Positions 1 to 10,782 of a stretch of DNA of 64,000 bases are shown in pieces. The position numbers and the translations under genes are program-made. Under the pieces are notes generated by a model. That model worked only from the letters and a program-made list of their open reading frames with translations, did not search any database and was not told the DNA's origin. Within the stretch, counting starts at the first letter, position 1; the number at the start of each line of letters is the position of its first letter. The stretch is taken from the NCBI GenBank assembly GCA_006538405.1, contig BJKQ01000006.1:2503001-2567000 (forward strand). Reading direction: 5' to 3'. Source of the stretch: Hansfordia pulvinata. Taxonomy: Eukaryota > Ascomycota > Sordariomycetes > Xylariales.

Positions 1-2919
1 TTTTGTTTTCTTACTCTTTCTTCTTCTTCTTCTCTTTTCTTCTTTTTCCCATCTTTGTTCCTGGGTTCTGGACCTACTCGTAGCACACAGACTCGTACAT
101 ACGACCTGAAACCAGCACCTAGCACAAGGTACAAACGCAAATACACTTGACCCGTCCCAAACAAACCACAGAGCGCGGAGAGGCGGCGGACGGAGACTAC
201 CTACGGAATAGAAGGGAAGGGGGCCCAAGGGCCTTCGATTCAAGGGGGCGAACAGGGGCGGCAGGGTACCCTGTAGGTCGTCCCGCTTGGCGCCGGATCC
301 GACCAAGCGAAAGCAAAGAAGGCGTCGCTGTAGCGCCGGCGCCCAGCCTGGTAGTCCCTGTGGCTTTTTCCCCTGTGGATTATGTCGTCCCGCTTGGCAG
401 GGCCACCAAGATCCGACAGTGGTGACTCCTCTAGCATTGGATGGACTTTGACATTCACTCACTGATCACGCCCCCCATCCTCGAGTGCGCCTGTGCGCCT
501 GTGCTACGAGTTCCACCTCACAGTACGTGTACGTGTACTCGAACGGGACACCCGGATGCTTCAACACTCAGTCGCAATCATAGACATCTTATCTTCGTGC
601 ATTGATTACGACGATAGCAGCATCAGAATGGCGAGGCTTGGATGATTGACGGCGGGTGTCTTAGGTACCGGTACGTATCTGAGGTACTTGGGCATTTTAG
701 GTAAGGTAAGGCACATCAGGTACATCTACCTACATCCATGGATGTAGGTACAGACGGGATGATGATGATCATACCAGGTACGAGTACTCCCGTCACAGCC
801 GGAGTAGCCCGGGCGGGAAGACGGATGGAAGCGGTAGTTCTCTCAGCCACACACATACACACACACGGGGCCCTGGGCGTTTTCTCGGCAGAGGTCACTG
901 CTCTCACCGGCAGACAGGCCGGCAGGCAGCCTAATGCAAGCGCCGGCGCGCGGCAGTGCAGGGTGTACTCGTACGTACGGGTATAGGTACTCGTAGAATG
1001 GATGGAAGCAACCCACCGACGACGCTGACGTCTTGCAGGAGGGGAGGCAATCCGCAAGAAGCTAGGTACCGATTACCAAGAAGAATGAGGGCTGGGCGTC
1101 GTGGCTTCGACGGCGGGTGTTGGCGCGAGGCTTTCCGCCAAGTGCCGCCGGCGTCGACCTTGACGACTGCCCAGTGCAGGTGGGCACGAGTACCTTGGGT
1201 ACGTCCTAGTTGCCCATGGGTACATGTGTGCATTAGGTGAGCACCCACACGGTCGAGTCAACACTCATTCGCTGGTGATTGATTACCTTGCCTTGCATTG
1301 CTGATAAATGATGCCGACGATAGATACCCGTAGATGGCGGCCACCACCTTATAATCAAAGTCCGGCACAAACACGCACCTCAAGGCGTCGGCGTCTTCTT
1401 TTCCCCGCCCCCACCCCTCCCCCCACCGCGTCAGTGGACGTCCGTCCGTAGGTCATCCGTCGTTATCATTGTGCGACACTCACCAATCCATCATCATCAT
1501 CATCAAAGTTACACTAGTTCTCTAGCTAGCAGAGAGAGAGAGAGAGGGACTCGGCACCTGCGGGTCGGTCACGGCGTTTGCGCGGGCCCCGTCGGTCAGC
1601 ACGCACGCCGCGCCGCGCGGGCTATGGCATCTTGGCGCCTCCCTGTAGGCGAGGGTGGTTGGAAACTCGCCTCCTGTTGGTTTTCTTCTCTTTCTTGTTT
1701 GCTGTTCCCATTTCTTTCTTGATACAGGGGAGAGAGAGAGAGAGAAAAAAAAACAAGACAAATCCGGCAGTTTTGTACGCCGTAGCAGACGTCGTGGCAG
1801 TAGGTAAAAGTACGAGTCAAAGTAAGGTAGTCAGCGTGGTAATAAGGCAGACTATTGTTTTGCTACCTGATCCGGGTATTTACGAGTAGGTGGTCCCCCA
1901 CGAATAATGTTGGGTTATGCCCGCCAGTTCGCAGCCCAGCGCAGCCCATTATTGCAGAGGGGGAGGGAGAAGGGGGGAAGAGAAAGAGAGAGATGAGGGA
2001 CCGGGTTCGGGGCCGGAAGGAGGCGCAGCACATTCCACGTGAAATTGAATAGCCCACGAGTACTCCGGCACCCAAGACTTTTGGCTTGTCCCCGTCAGCA
2101 GGGATCCGCCGCGTTGGAAATATGATGGCTTCCTTAGCCGCTTGTGGGTTTCGCAATTCGCCCTGCCACACACTGCGAAAGAGGCCAAGCAACGCGGCCC
2201 GCTTGGCACCCTATCGGCACTTTATCCGCTACCCAAAAGCGTGTGCCCGGCAAAGGACACCAGCTTATCCGGGAGAGCAGGGGAGGAGGAGGAGGAGGAG
2301 GAGGAGGCGAACGTGTGAATGGGGCGGCCTAGCAGGGAGCAGAGGGGGGGGGGGGAGCAGAGAGGAGTGGCGGCACTGTCAACGGAAGAGGCGTCCGCCA
2401 GCTTGCGTCCCGTGGCTTCGTGGAAAGCCCTCAAATCCCGGACAGAGACGTTGGGTCAGATCTGAAAATAGGAGATGTGATAGATACATTTTCTGACCAG
2501 GGGGGCGGACGGTGACAAGACCAGCCGTTGACATGTCGTCCTTGCTATTGGATCAGCCACTCATGCAGCTCGCCAGCTTGGGATATGCGTACGAGTATAC
2601 ATGTACGAGTAGGCAAGGCAACGCAACGCAACGCAACGCAAGATACACACAGAGATACGAGTAGTAGTTGTTATACATACCTACCTGTACATATACCGTG
2701 CGTACATGCTTATTATACTCGTACATACGGTGCAGGACAAGGCGCCCGAATCAACTCGACTCGACTGGAGGACGAGCGGCGGCCCCAGGACACCGGAGCG
2801 GGCCAGCGTCGCGCAGAAAGAAGGCGAGGCTACGAGTACTAGCAACAATCATCCATCCACCTTGGAGCGAGTACAGATACTCGCACTGGCTTGCTTGCTT
2901 GCTTGCTTGGCTTGGGGGT
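1..2919. other. Gene-free stretch at the left edge
   Basis: I see no open frame with protein-like composition or plausible splice structure on either strand. The first 50 bases are a pyrimidine tract, which could belong to the leader or promoter of a gene outside the window. The rest holds microsatellites: GGA repeats at 2281-2308, a G run at about 2345-2355, GCAAC repeats at 2617-2641 and GCTT repeats at about 2890-2909. Many copies of the ACGAGTA/TACTCGT motif are present (near 777, 964, 2060, 2590, 2657, 2717 and 2834). Long frames in this stretch overlap each other on both strands and look like chance products of GC-rich DNA. Confidence 0.6.
2617..2641. repeat. GCAAC pentanucleotide microsatellite
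   Basis: About five tandem copies of the 5-bp unit GCAAC lie in the gene-free left end, between copies of the ACGAGTA motif. Confidence 0.85.
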
Positions 2920-4482
2920 TTAATCCATGCCCGGCATGAGCTCGGACCTGTCCAGCATCATGTCCTTGCCGCCAATGTATTCCCGCAGCATGTTCCACTT
3001 TGGGCCGTCCTCTTCCCCTTGGCGCCAGGGCTCCTGGAAGCCCCAGGCACACGCGATCTTGTCCAGCGCCGCCCTCTCCTCCTCGCGCATCCATCGCTCC
3101 CGGAGGGGCACCCCCGGCGCCCACGTCACCCGCCGCATGTGGTCGTTGGCCGTCGTCAGCGCCACGAACCCAATCGTCGCCGTGAAGCCCACGTACGCCA
3201 CGATGCCGAAGAAGGCCACGCTCGTCGCCGCCGCCGAGTCCATCACGCTCTGCAGCCCCGAGAAGTTGGACGCCAGCCCGTACGCCGCCACCGGCGTCGC
3301 CGCGAACGTCCCCGCCGGCAGCAGCGCCCGGCGCAGCAGCTTCGCCCGCGCAAAGGCCGGCGCCGCGTAGCTGCCCTCCACAATGGCCACCGCCGCGTCC
3401 AGGTTCCTGGCCTCGATGGCGACGTCGAGCGCCCGATCCGCGACCTCGGGATCGACGGCGTTGGCAGCCTTGTTGGGATTCGCCTTGGCGTAGGCCACGG
3501 GGCCACTACCGCCCGCGCCCGCGCTGGACTTGGTGGGTGTGGGCTTGGAGGCGTACAGCTGCAAGACGTGGGCCAGGGTCTCGGGTTTCCGCAGCCGAGC
3601 CTGCACATCAATGTACTGCTTCAGCAGCGCCGGGGTGATGAAGGTCGCGGGGTGCCGCATGATCTCAAACGCGGCTTCCGATATCTTGCTGGTGATGCTG
3701 TCCACCTGACTGGATATCCTGTCGCCGGACGTTGCCGGGCCGGGAGCGGAGGCCAAAGCCGAAGGCCTGGCAGCCTGCCGCGCGCTGGTTTGGTGATCGT
3801 GATGATGATGATGATGATGACGACCGGAATTGGTCGCGGGTCCCGAGGCGGCGGCGGCGGCAGCGGCGGAGGCGCCACCCCCCCTGGACGCGTCCATCCG
3901 AAGTAGGCTCGAGGCGGTGGAATCGAGCTCGGTAACCATATGGGCAATCTGGGGCTGCACCGAGTCGTCCATCATGTACTCGGCAACCATGTCGCAGGCG
4001 GACAGGGCCGCGCTGACCTCGGCTTCCGAGGGCACGTCCGGGTGGGACAGGACCTTGGCCTTGCCATTCTCGAGCAGGGACATGAGATTGGTGATGGACG
4101 ACAGGTCCTTGGGCGGTGCTGATGCCGCGCGCGAGGGCCCCGGGCCGCCCTGGCGCGGCGTCTCGTGCGCCCGTCCCTCAGAGTCTACGTCTCCCGCGGC
4201 ATCGGAGGGCTGCGCGGCTTTTGCAGCAGCAGAGGCAAAGGCTCGGCGGTTTGGTGCCTGGGCGGAGGGGCTGGCGCCTCGTCTGCGGGCCAGTGGGCGC
4301 GGGCTTGTAGTCGCGGTCGCCGTCGCGGTCGCGGTCGAGAGGTGTCGGGGGCCGGTGCGAGCGGTGCGGGCGTCGCAGAGCTGGCCGACGTGTTGCGGCT
4401 GGCGCGATTGGTGGGCGCCGAGGGCTGGCCGCAGCACGGCGTCGGCCGCGGCGTTGCGCAAGCCCAGGGCGCGGGACGACAT
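2920..4482 (-). CDS. Conserved fungal mitochondrial membrane protein of unknown function
   Basis: A single exon encodes 520 residues. The first 90 residues are rich in Arg, Ser, Ala and Thr with few acidic residues, as in a mitochondrial presequence. A low-complexity middle (about residues 190-225) holds an Ala run and a stretch of seven His coded by an ATG/ATC-type trinucleotide repeat near 3800-3820. Near the C-terminus there is a hydrophobic segment (about residues 412-440, TSVAFFGIVAYVGF). It is followed by a conserved-looking tail with WGFQEPWRQGEE and a final DRSELMPGMD. The tail resembles uncharacterised fungal mitochondrial proteins I have seen, but I cannot assign a function. The start was chosen as the first Met that gives a presequence-like N-terminus. 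A mitochondrial inner-membrane location is inference. The gene is divergent from VRP1 across a 3.6-kb spacer. Confidence 0.8.
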   Translation of the reverse strand: MSSRALGLRNAAADAVLRPALGAHQSRQPQHVGQLCDARTARTGPRHLSTATATATATTSPRPLARRRGASPSAQAPNRRAFASAAAKAAQPSDAAGDVDSEGRAHETPRQGGPGPSRAASAPPKDLSSITNLMSLLENGKAKVLSHPDVPSEAEVSAALSACDMVAEYMMDDSVQPQIAHMVTELDSTASSLLRMDASRGGGASAAAAAAASGPATNSGRHHHHHHHDHQTSARQAARPSALASAPGPATSGDRISSQVDSITSKISEAAFEIMRHPATFITPALLKQYIDVQARLRKPETLAHVLQLYASKPTPTKSSAGAGGSGPVAYAKANPNKAANAVDPEVADRALDVAIEARNLDAAVAIVEGSYAAPAFARAKLLRRALLPAGTFAATPVAAYGLASNFSGLQSVMDSAAATSVAFFGIVAYVGFTATIGFVALTTANDHMRRVTWAPGVPLRERWMREEERAALDKIACAWGFQEPWRQGEEDGPKWNMLREYIGGKDMMLDRSELMPGMD

Positions 4483-4605
4483 GGCGGGGCGACAGTACGG
4501 TCAGCGGGTGGGAGGCGAGGCGCGGTGTCGCGATGGCGGTGAGCCGTGTCGTGTCGAGTCCAGTCGAGTCGAGGCAGGCTTCCGATGCGTACGGGCGGGC
4601 GCGCG

Positions 4606-4625
4606 GTGTGTGTGTGTGTGTGTGT
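4606..4625. repeat. GT dinucleotide microsatellite
   Basis: About ten GT units lie upstream of the mitochondrial protein gene, within 145 bp of its start codon on the other strand. Confidence 0.9.
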
Positions 4626-7303
4626 CGCGCAGCAGGTGTGCGGCGGCGGCGGGCGGCGGACGACGGCGGCTGAGGGTCGACAGGCCGGGCAAAGGTGCGA
4701 CGTGAGGTTGGAATTGAGGCTCTGGGCGGCGGCGGTGATGTGTTATTTTTTTAATACGGAGCGACCTATGGCATGTTTCCATTACTTAATCGGCAGCCTG
4801 GGCCGCGCCTTCCCTGGGCCTGAGCTAACTGCTCCAGGTACTTGCCCGATCGAGCGCCGGCCCTCTCGTACGATCGCCGACGGAAAGTGCTGTAGGTAGA
4901 GGTATGTTACGTACAGTCAACAGTCAATCGATTTGCGGCTGCCTGTCCTCTACAAGTCGGCGCCTCTGTTGCAGCACGAGCTGGACATGGAGTGAAGCCA
5001 TCGACACTCGTCCGCGGGCGAGCACGCACTCTGCCCAGCAGCCCTCCCACGCCGACAATGCTGATACGGGCAATGCGGCCTGCCAAGTACCAACCACGTC
5101 CCGTCCTTACCTAGCGCGCGTGGCAGCAGCACAGCCAAGCCGAGCCCAGACGACGCGCCCAGCGCCCAGCACCCAGCACCCAGCAGAGTCCTCTTTCAGA
5201 ATGGACTTGGAAGTGAGCACAGCGATCCCTCAAATCAATGGTCGCAAAGCACAACCACGGATACCTACGCGTACTCGTACGTACCTACCACGACGACTGC
5301 GACTACCACTCGTACTACGAGGCCGTGCCCCGTCGTCGTCGTCGTCGCGCGACAGGCATCAAGGCAAGGATCCGGGTTCCATGGCGCACACGCGCGCGCG
5401 CCCGCCCGCACGCCCAGCACGCCCGTGTCCTCGCACAGGTCTCCGACCCTACGAATACTGACCGGCCGGCGAGCTGCCTGTCTCAGCTTTTCGTCTGGGC
5501 GCTGGCCCTCCGTCGCGCTCGTCTGCCTGGATGACGCCAAGGCTGCCGGGCTGCACAACACCATGCCCAGAAGGCTCGCCCAGCCTGCCCCCAAGATCTC
5601 GGCGATGGCGTTAGTGGCATTGGCCTGTTCTCGGCGCCCCGTGTCTCGTCTTCGTCGCCGCCTTGGCTCTGCGTGCTGAGCACTTCGGCCTCCCGTTCTC
5701 CCGCCGACCGACCCCCGTTTTTGCTTCGGATATGGCTCGTCTCGCTGCCCAAGTCGCCATCAGTCACGATGCGATGCAGACAAAAGCAAGACAAAAAAGA
5801 CAGAAGATTCTTCCTGCGCCTCATGAAACGGCAACGCCACCGGCCTTGCGCGGTCTAGACCTCTCTGGAGCCGCTCAACGTTCCCACAGCCAATGTCACT
5901 GGGCACTACGGAGTCCCGGACGCCGCCAACGCATTCCGCGGCCGGCCTCAAGAGCGTGGAACTGGGTGAGGCGCCAGTGGCTCGGGCCTATCGGGCGCAC
6001 GCGAGGCTATCCACGTGAATCCAGGGCGATCTGCCCCTGGTGGTGGGTGGGAGAGTACCGTAGTAGCACCCGGCCGATCGATGGGATCGGTTCCTCGCGA
6101 GCTGCCGCCGCGCCCAGGGCAGGGCGTCGCGACATGGGCGTCATGACGGCTCCCAGATGATGCACACCCATCACCCGGCCGGCCAAGTCCCCTTTGGGCA
6201 TCAGACAGGGAAGGTCCTTATCAGTACCAAGAAAAACAATGAGCACAGCCAAGAGATAAGAGCGTCTTGGGAGCCTAGGGGGAGGGGAGCCGTGATGGGG
6301 CAGGCCTCCGCTTTCACAACCTCGTCCTCGCACATGGGCAGCTTGGCAAAGAGTACTCTGTATCTGCAGAGATCCTGGCACGCAGAGGCAATGGTCGCCC
6401 CCCCCCCCCTTCCTCCACCCCCCTCCCCCCGTCCATCATAGTTCAGCCATGACAGGGCCCGCCTGGGCGTCCCCGGCAGTGGGCAACCTGGCCGGATCTA
6501 ATAATACGCGTTGTTATGAAAGGAGGAAGTCGAATCAAACGGCAGGCATGGGTGTTGTAGCCGTGCCTCGTCTCATCTAATCAACCTGCAGGTTAGGGGA
6601 ACATCATGGGAACGCCCAGAGATAGGCGAGTTGTCAACCTGGAAAGGGTTCCCCGGCGGTCTTGACGGCATGCTCTGGGTTGTCGACCAGATGATCGCGA
6701 GAGGAGGGCCGGAAGTGATATAACAGACGACGACGGCGGCAGCGTCGACGACGGACGGAACCGGCAGCTCGACAAGTTGTCCCCCGCCAAGATGCGGAGT
6801 TGCGTGTGATGGATAGATGGCGGCGAGGGCGTGCGTGCGGTCGATGCTCGGCGCTCGGCAATTCTCCAGCGAAGATCTCGCGGGGCGCCCAGTGATCATT
6901 GTTGAATTACCGCAAAGAAGGCTGAGGGCATGGCATCCGGGGTGTATGGAGCAGGCCAAGATGAAGCTAGGCTTTGGGTTCCCGAGAGGAAGGGAGATGC
7001 GAAGGGGGGGGATTCCCCGTGGGGAGACGTTGACGTGCGGCTATTCCCTACAGGGCACCGGCGTCGTCTCGCGCCCATCCCCTCTCATTCTCTGACGTTG
7101 GCCGCAGCGGAGCACATGCTTACCCCAAGGCGTCAGCGGCGTCACGAGCGTCTCGCGAGTGTTTGTTCTCGGGAACTGGGGTCGTGGGCGGAATACTCGG
7201 ATGGACTGCTGATGAGTCTGAGGAGCCCTCTGTCGTCCGTAGACTCTGGGCTGATCGGAGATAAGATTCGCCGATGACGACACTGGAATTCCTGACTCGG
7301 TCG

Positions 7304-7641
7304 TTCGTACTCGCACCTTCCGCTGCACAGCCACGCTGAGAGCACTGCAGAGTTGTAAGTACTGGGATTGACTTGAAGTCCTCGCATCTGCTGCAGAGAT
7401 CCCTTATACCGCGCTGTTCTTGACTTCAGATGTACTCGTAGCGTGAGAAGACTGTACTCCTGCCACGGCCCTACGAGTACGTTGGGCGAACTCTTACGTG
7501 TACCTACACCTTTTGGCTTACACAATCAATTGTAGGTGGTGGGGGGCATTACGAAGGTGTCTACGAGTACTCGTATGTAGGTACAATGTACCCCTAGGTG
7601 CATAAGACCCCTTCAGGTACTCGTGACAGGCACTCGTACCT
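7304..7641. promoter_or_regulatory. Cluster of ACGAGTA/TACTCGT motifs upstream of VRP1
   Basis: At least six copies of the motif (both orientations, some with one mismatch) fall in about 340 bp, near 7307, 7434, 7473, 7562, 7619 and 7635. They are joined by GTAGGTAC-type sequence at about 7576. The 7-mer is expected about eight times in the whole window counting both strands, so local clustering is well above chance. A regulatory role is inference. It could equally be a rapidly spreading simple-sequence element. Confidence 0.35.
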
Positions 7642-8135
7642 ACCGCGCGCAGTAGCCTGGAAAGGGGGGTAAAGAAGTACCCGCACCGGCAGGGAGGCTC
7701 AACAGCGACGGGCTGCAGCCTAACGACAGACGTTGTCCAATTCAGGCCCGACCAACGACACGCACGATCCCATCCATCCACATCTTCGCCCTCCCGCCTC
7801 CGTCTCCGTCTCCACCGCCGCAGCGCCGCCCGAGTCGCATTGCGCGCATCCTCACTTCCGGCCGCCGCCCGACCGACCTCACCGTCAGCCCTCTTGGTTC
7901 TGCTATCTGATGCTGGCTCCTCATCCCGCCACGGCTGTTTGCGCTCTTTGATGACGCCGATCATCTCGGAGCCCCCTCATTGCTGCAGTCCCAACACCGC
8001 CGTCGTCATCCCCATCTTCAGCGGACTTGCGCCTGAGCCCCTCTGGGCAGCTTTGGTTCATTCGGCAATCATCCACTGCTGACCCCGTCGAACCCTCCCG
8101 CACACAGATCAATACACATACAAGCACGCTACACA

Positions 8136-9636
8136 ATGCCGCCCCCGCCTCCTCCACCTCCGCCGCCGCCCCCGGGCATGGGCATGGGCGGCCCCCCGCC
8201 TCCGCCTCCTCCGCCCCCCGGTGGCCTACCCTCCAGGCCTGCTCCGGGTGCCGGACGCGTATGTTCTCCCTCCCACTTCCTCCTTCGCGCCTCGTGCCAA
8301 GCTGACCTCTCTTCAGGGCGCCCTCCTCGGTGACATCGCCAAGGGCACCGCCCTCAAGAAAACCGTCACCAACGATCGCTCTGGGCCCGTGGTCGGCAAG
8401 TCTGGGGGCGGCGGAGGTGGTGGCCCCCCCATCGGGGCGCCCCTCCCGTCCCAACGCTGCCCAAGGCTCCCGGAGCCCCCGGGCTCGCCCCGCCCGTGCC
8501 CGGAAACAGGGCGAGGAGCAACAGCGATCAAGCCTCCCGCGATGTCCCAGCCGAAGCACCTCAGCTCGGCGGCTTGTTCGCCGGCGGCATGCCCAAGCTC
8601 AAGAAACGGGGCGGCGGTATTGATACGGGCGGTAAGCCTCTCCTCTTCTCCTCTCCCACCACGCAATGTTCACAAGAACTCATGGCTGACTCTTGATTCC
8701 TCATACAGCTAACCAGAACGCTTCTTACCGATCCGAGTCCGAGACGCCCTCTGCCCCCAAACCGCCATCTGCGCCGCGACCTCCGGCGCCAGCCGCTCCT
8801 GCTCCACCCCCCTCCGCGCCTCCTTCTATACCCCCTTCCGCGCCCCCTGCCGCGCCCCCCGCGGTCCCTGGACGAGCTGTGCCTTCGATTCCATCAGTAG
8901 CAAACCTGCGAAAACCCAGGACCGATCTCCCTCGGCCCCATTCCTCGGCATCTTTGAAGGGGCCCCCACCGCCTATCGGCAAGAAACCTCCTCCGCCTCC
9001 GGGAGGCCGGAAGCCACCTCTTGTTCCCTCTCAGGCGGCACCACCCGCGCCTCCCCCGCCGCCCCCAGCGGCAGCGCCAGCCCCTCCGAGTGCCCCTCCA
9101 CCACCACCCATGTCTGCTCCGGCGCCTCCGCCCCCGCCGCTGGCCGCTGCTCCGAGGCCGCCGCCAGCCCCCGCGCGAACCCAGCCCCCCCTCCTCCTCC
9201 CCCGCCTCCATCCTCCTCTTCTCACGACGAGATCAGGCCCAACGCCGCGCTGCAGGCGGCCATCCGGGCCTCCAGTTCTCAGTCATCGCCCGCAGGCGCT
9301 CCCCCGCCGCCTCCGCCGCCTCCGGCTCCCGCAGCAGCACCGTCCTTGCCGAATCAGTCCACGGGCCGCTCACGTGCCGGATCAAATTTGCGCTCCATGC
9401 TGGATCCTAGCTCCTACACTCTCGCGCCCACGAACGGAAAGAGCAGCCCGTCACACCACACACCCAACGGCAGTGGCTTTGCGAGCCCCAGCGGCGAGCG
9501 CCATGTGGTGCAAGACAGCCGGTGGAAGTTCACAGACGAGGGCCAGCTCCCCAAGCCGCGACAGTTCCAAGGCGGCCCGCGCAAATACCGGGCAGGTCGT
9601 GGCAGCAGCGTGCCCTTGGATCTCAGCGCGCTCTAG
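8136..9636 (+). CDS. VRP1: Verprolin / WIP-family actin regulator, frame broken twice
   Basis: Verprolin binds actin through a WH2 motif and Las17/WASP through its C-terminus, and acts at cortical actin patches in endocytosis. Three exons are supported: 8136-8258, 8317-8631 and 8709-9636, with GTATGT and GTAAGC donors. Exon 1 encodes a poly-Pro start. Exon 2 opens with the WH2 core ALLGDIAKGTALKK and ends with GGLFAGGMPKLKKRGGG. Exon 3 is Pro-rich and ends in the family's WASP-binding tail, with YRAGRGSSVPLDLSAL. The frame changes once between WH2 and 8445 and once at about 9163-9190. Each break would be cured by one extra base, giving about 455 residues. Both lie in C/G-rich runs, so assembly error is more likely than a pseudogene. 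An open frame continues past the UAG stop. Confidence 0.9.
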
Positions 9637-9966
9637 AAGGGCGCCAAAGCTGTGCCTAGGCGTGGCGGCAGTGGCCTGATGGGTTCTTTGTCATTGGGTT
9701 CCTTCTCAAGCGAGAGAGAGCGAGGGCCGACCTCCGCCGTGAGCGAAACGGCCAAGGCGGTCCGGGGAAGTAGGACCATGATGCGTGCCAGCGAGAGCGA
9801 AGCCAGCCCAAGACAGAGTCTGGACTCGCCTGGGGACTCGCCCCGCCGACGGGGCAAGTCGGTGGCCTCGTCCGAGCCGACCAAGGAGGGCAAAGCTCAG
9901 ACCAGTGAGAGCGCCTCGTCTGTTGTCCGGGCCGTGGAGCGGCTGCTGGGCGATCGGTCGAAATAG
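9637..9966 (+). other. Open in-frame extension after the VRP1 stop codon
   Basis: Directly after the VRP1 UAG, the same frame stays open for 109 codons to a second UAG at 9964-9966. The encoded stretch is rich in Ser, Glu and Arg (for example GSLSLGSFSSERERG, and ending VRAVERLLGDRSK) and uses codons much like the gene itself. An in-frame ATG at about 9679 would also allow a separate ORF of about 95 codons. It could be a readthrough extension, a separate small ORF, an unrecognised alternative 3' end, or a chance open frame in GC-rich 3' UTR. I do not recognise the sequence. Confidence 0.3.
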
Positions 9967-10782
9967 CCAATGGACGAAATGCCTCAGAAGATGCTACGGT
10001 TGCCTAGAATCAGCCTGTCCGCCAGCCTCGCGGCTATGCGGCAAATTCAAGAGCAGCGGACTTCACATGTCGCCCTCGCGCTCTTGTTGCGGCAAAGGCT
10101 ATTCCAAAGCGACACAGTAAAGAAGACGTACGCCCAGGGAGGACGCCAATGTCTGGAAACCAGCTACATGCACAGAGGGAACAAAAGTAGACCACGCATC
10201 ATCCATCAGGGGCTTCGATCAGATCGCCAGCCCGAGTTGAGCAGTTCAACAAGTACCTAGAGTTGGTTAGCAGCACCTGCGATCACGAACCAGCCCGTCA
10301 CCTAGTGAAGCTGACCGGGAGAAGAGCGTGGATTGCGGTCGTCATCCTGCTCTGGCCATTCTCATACCGTGTCAGGAACTTTTGAGGTAGCATCAATTGT
10401 ATTCATTCCTGGGATACCATGCAGCTCACGTGCGCTATCTGCAATCTTTTCTAGCTGCCTCGGCCACAGCGTAGCATCAAGGGTGAAGTCTACATCGGTC
10501 GCGTCAAATGCGTCCTGCGTGGCGCCTGCCAGGCTCATCAACACAGTCGACTGATCGGCGCTGGCTCTGTTCTATGACTGTACGTTTCCACGGCGTTCCT
10601 GCGACACATCTTGTTTGCTTTCTAGCCTCCATGTTAAGTTCATACTGGCGCTGACGGCTGAGCAGCCAGCAATCGGCTATCCAACACGGTGGCACGGTGG
10701 CATCGCGGTGCTCCTTGTTTCACGAGTCATTTCTGGTGCCCCTGCCAGCTTCACACCCACATCTGTTCCATGAATCCGCCCC
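9967..10782. other. Convergent spacer
   Basis: This 0.8-kb stretch lies between the 3' ends of VRP1 (+) and the five-exon gene (-). It should hold both 3' UTRs. I see no further gene or repeat in it. Confidence 0.6.

Larger units (their letters stand above)
4483..8135. other. Gene-free divergent spacer
   Basis: This 3.6-kb spacer separates the mitochondrial protein gene (-) from VRP1 (+) and should contain both promoters. I find no convincing coding region. It contains a GT repeat (4606-4625), C runs near 6398-6428 and a dense group of ACGAGTA/TACTCGT motifs between about 7304 and 7641. The stretch just before VRP1 (7740-8130) is rich in C and T and is probably promoter or leader. Confidence 0.6.

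Noticed and set aside
2668..3906. 412-codon plus-strand frame
   Set aside because: It lies antisense to the mitochondrial protein gene, is Arg/His-rich and has no domain. It is a shadow of GC-rich coding DNA.
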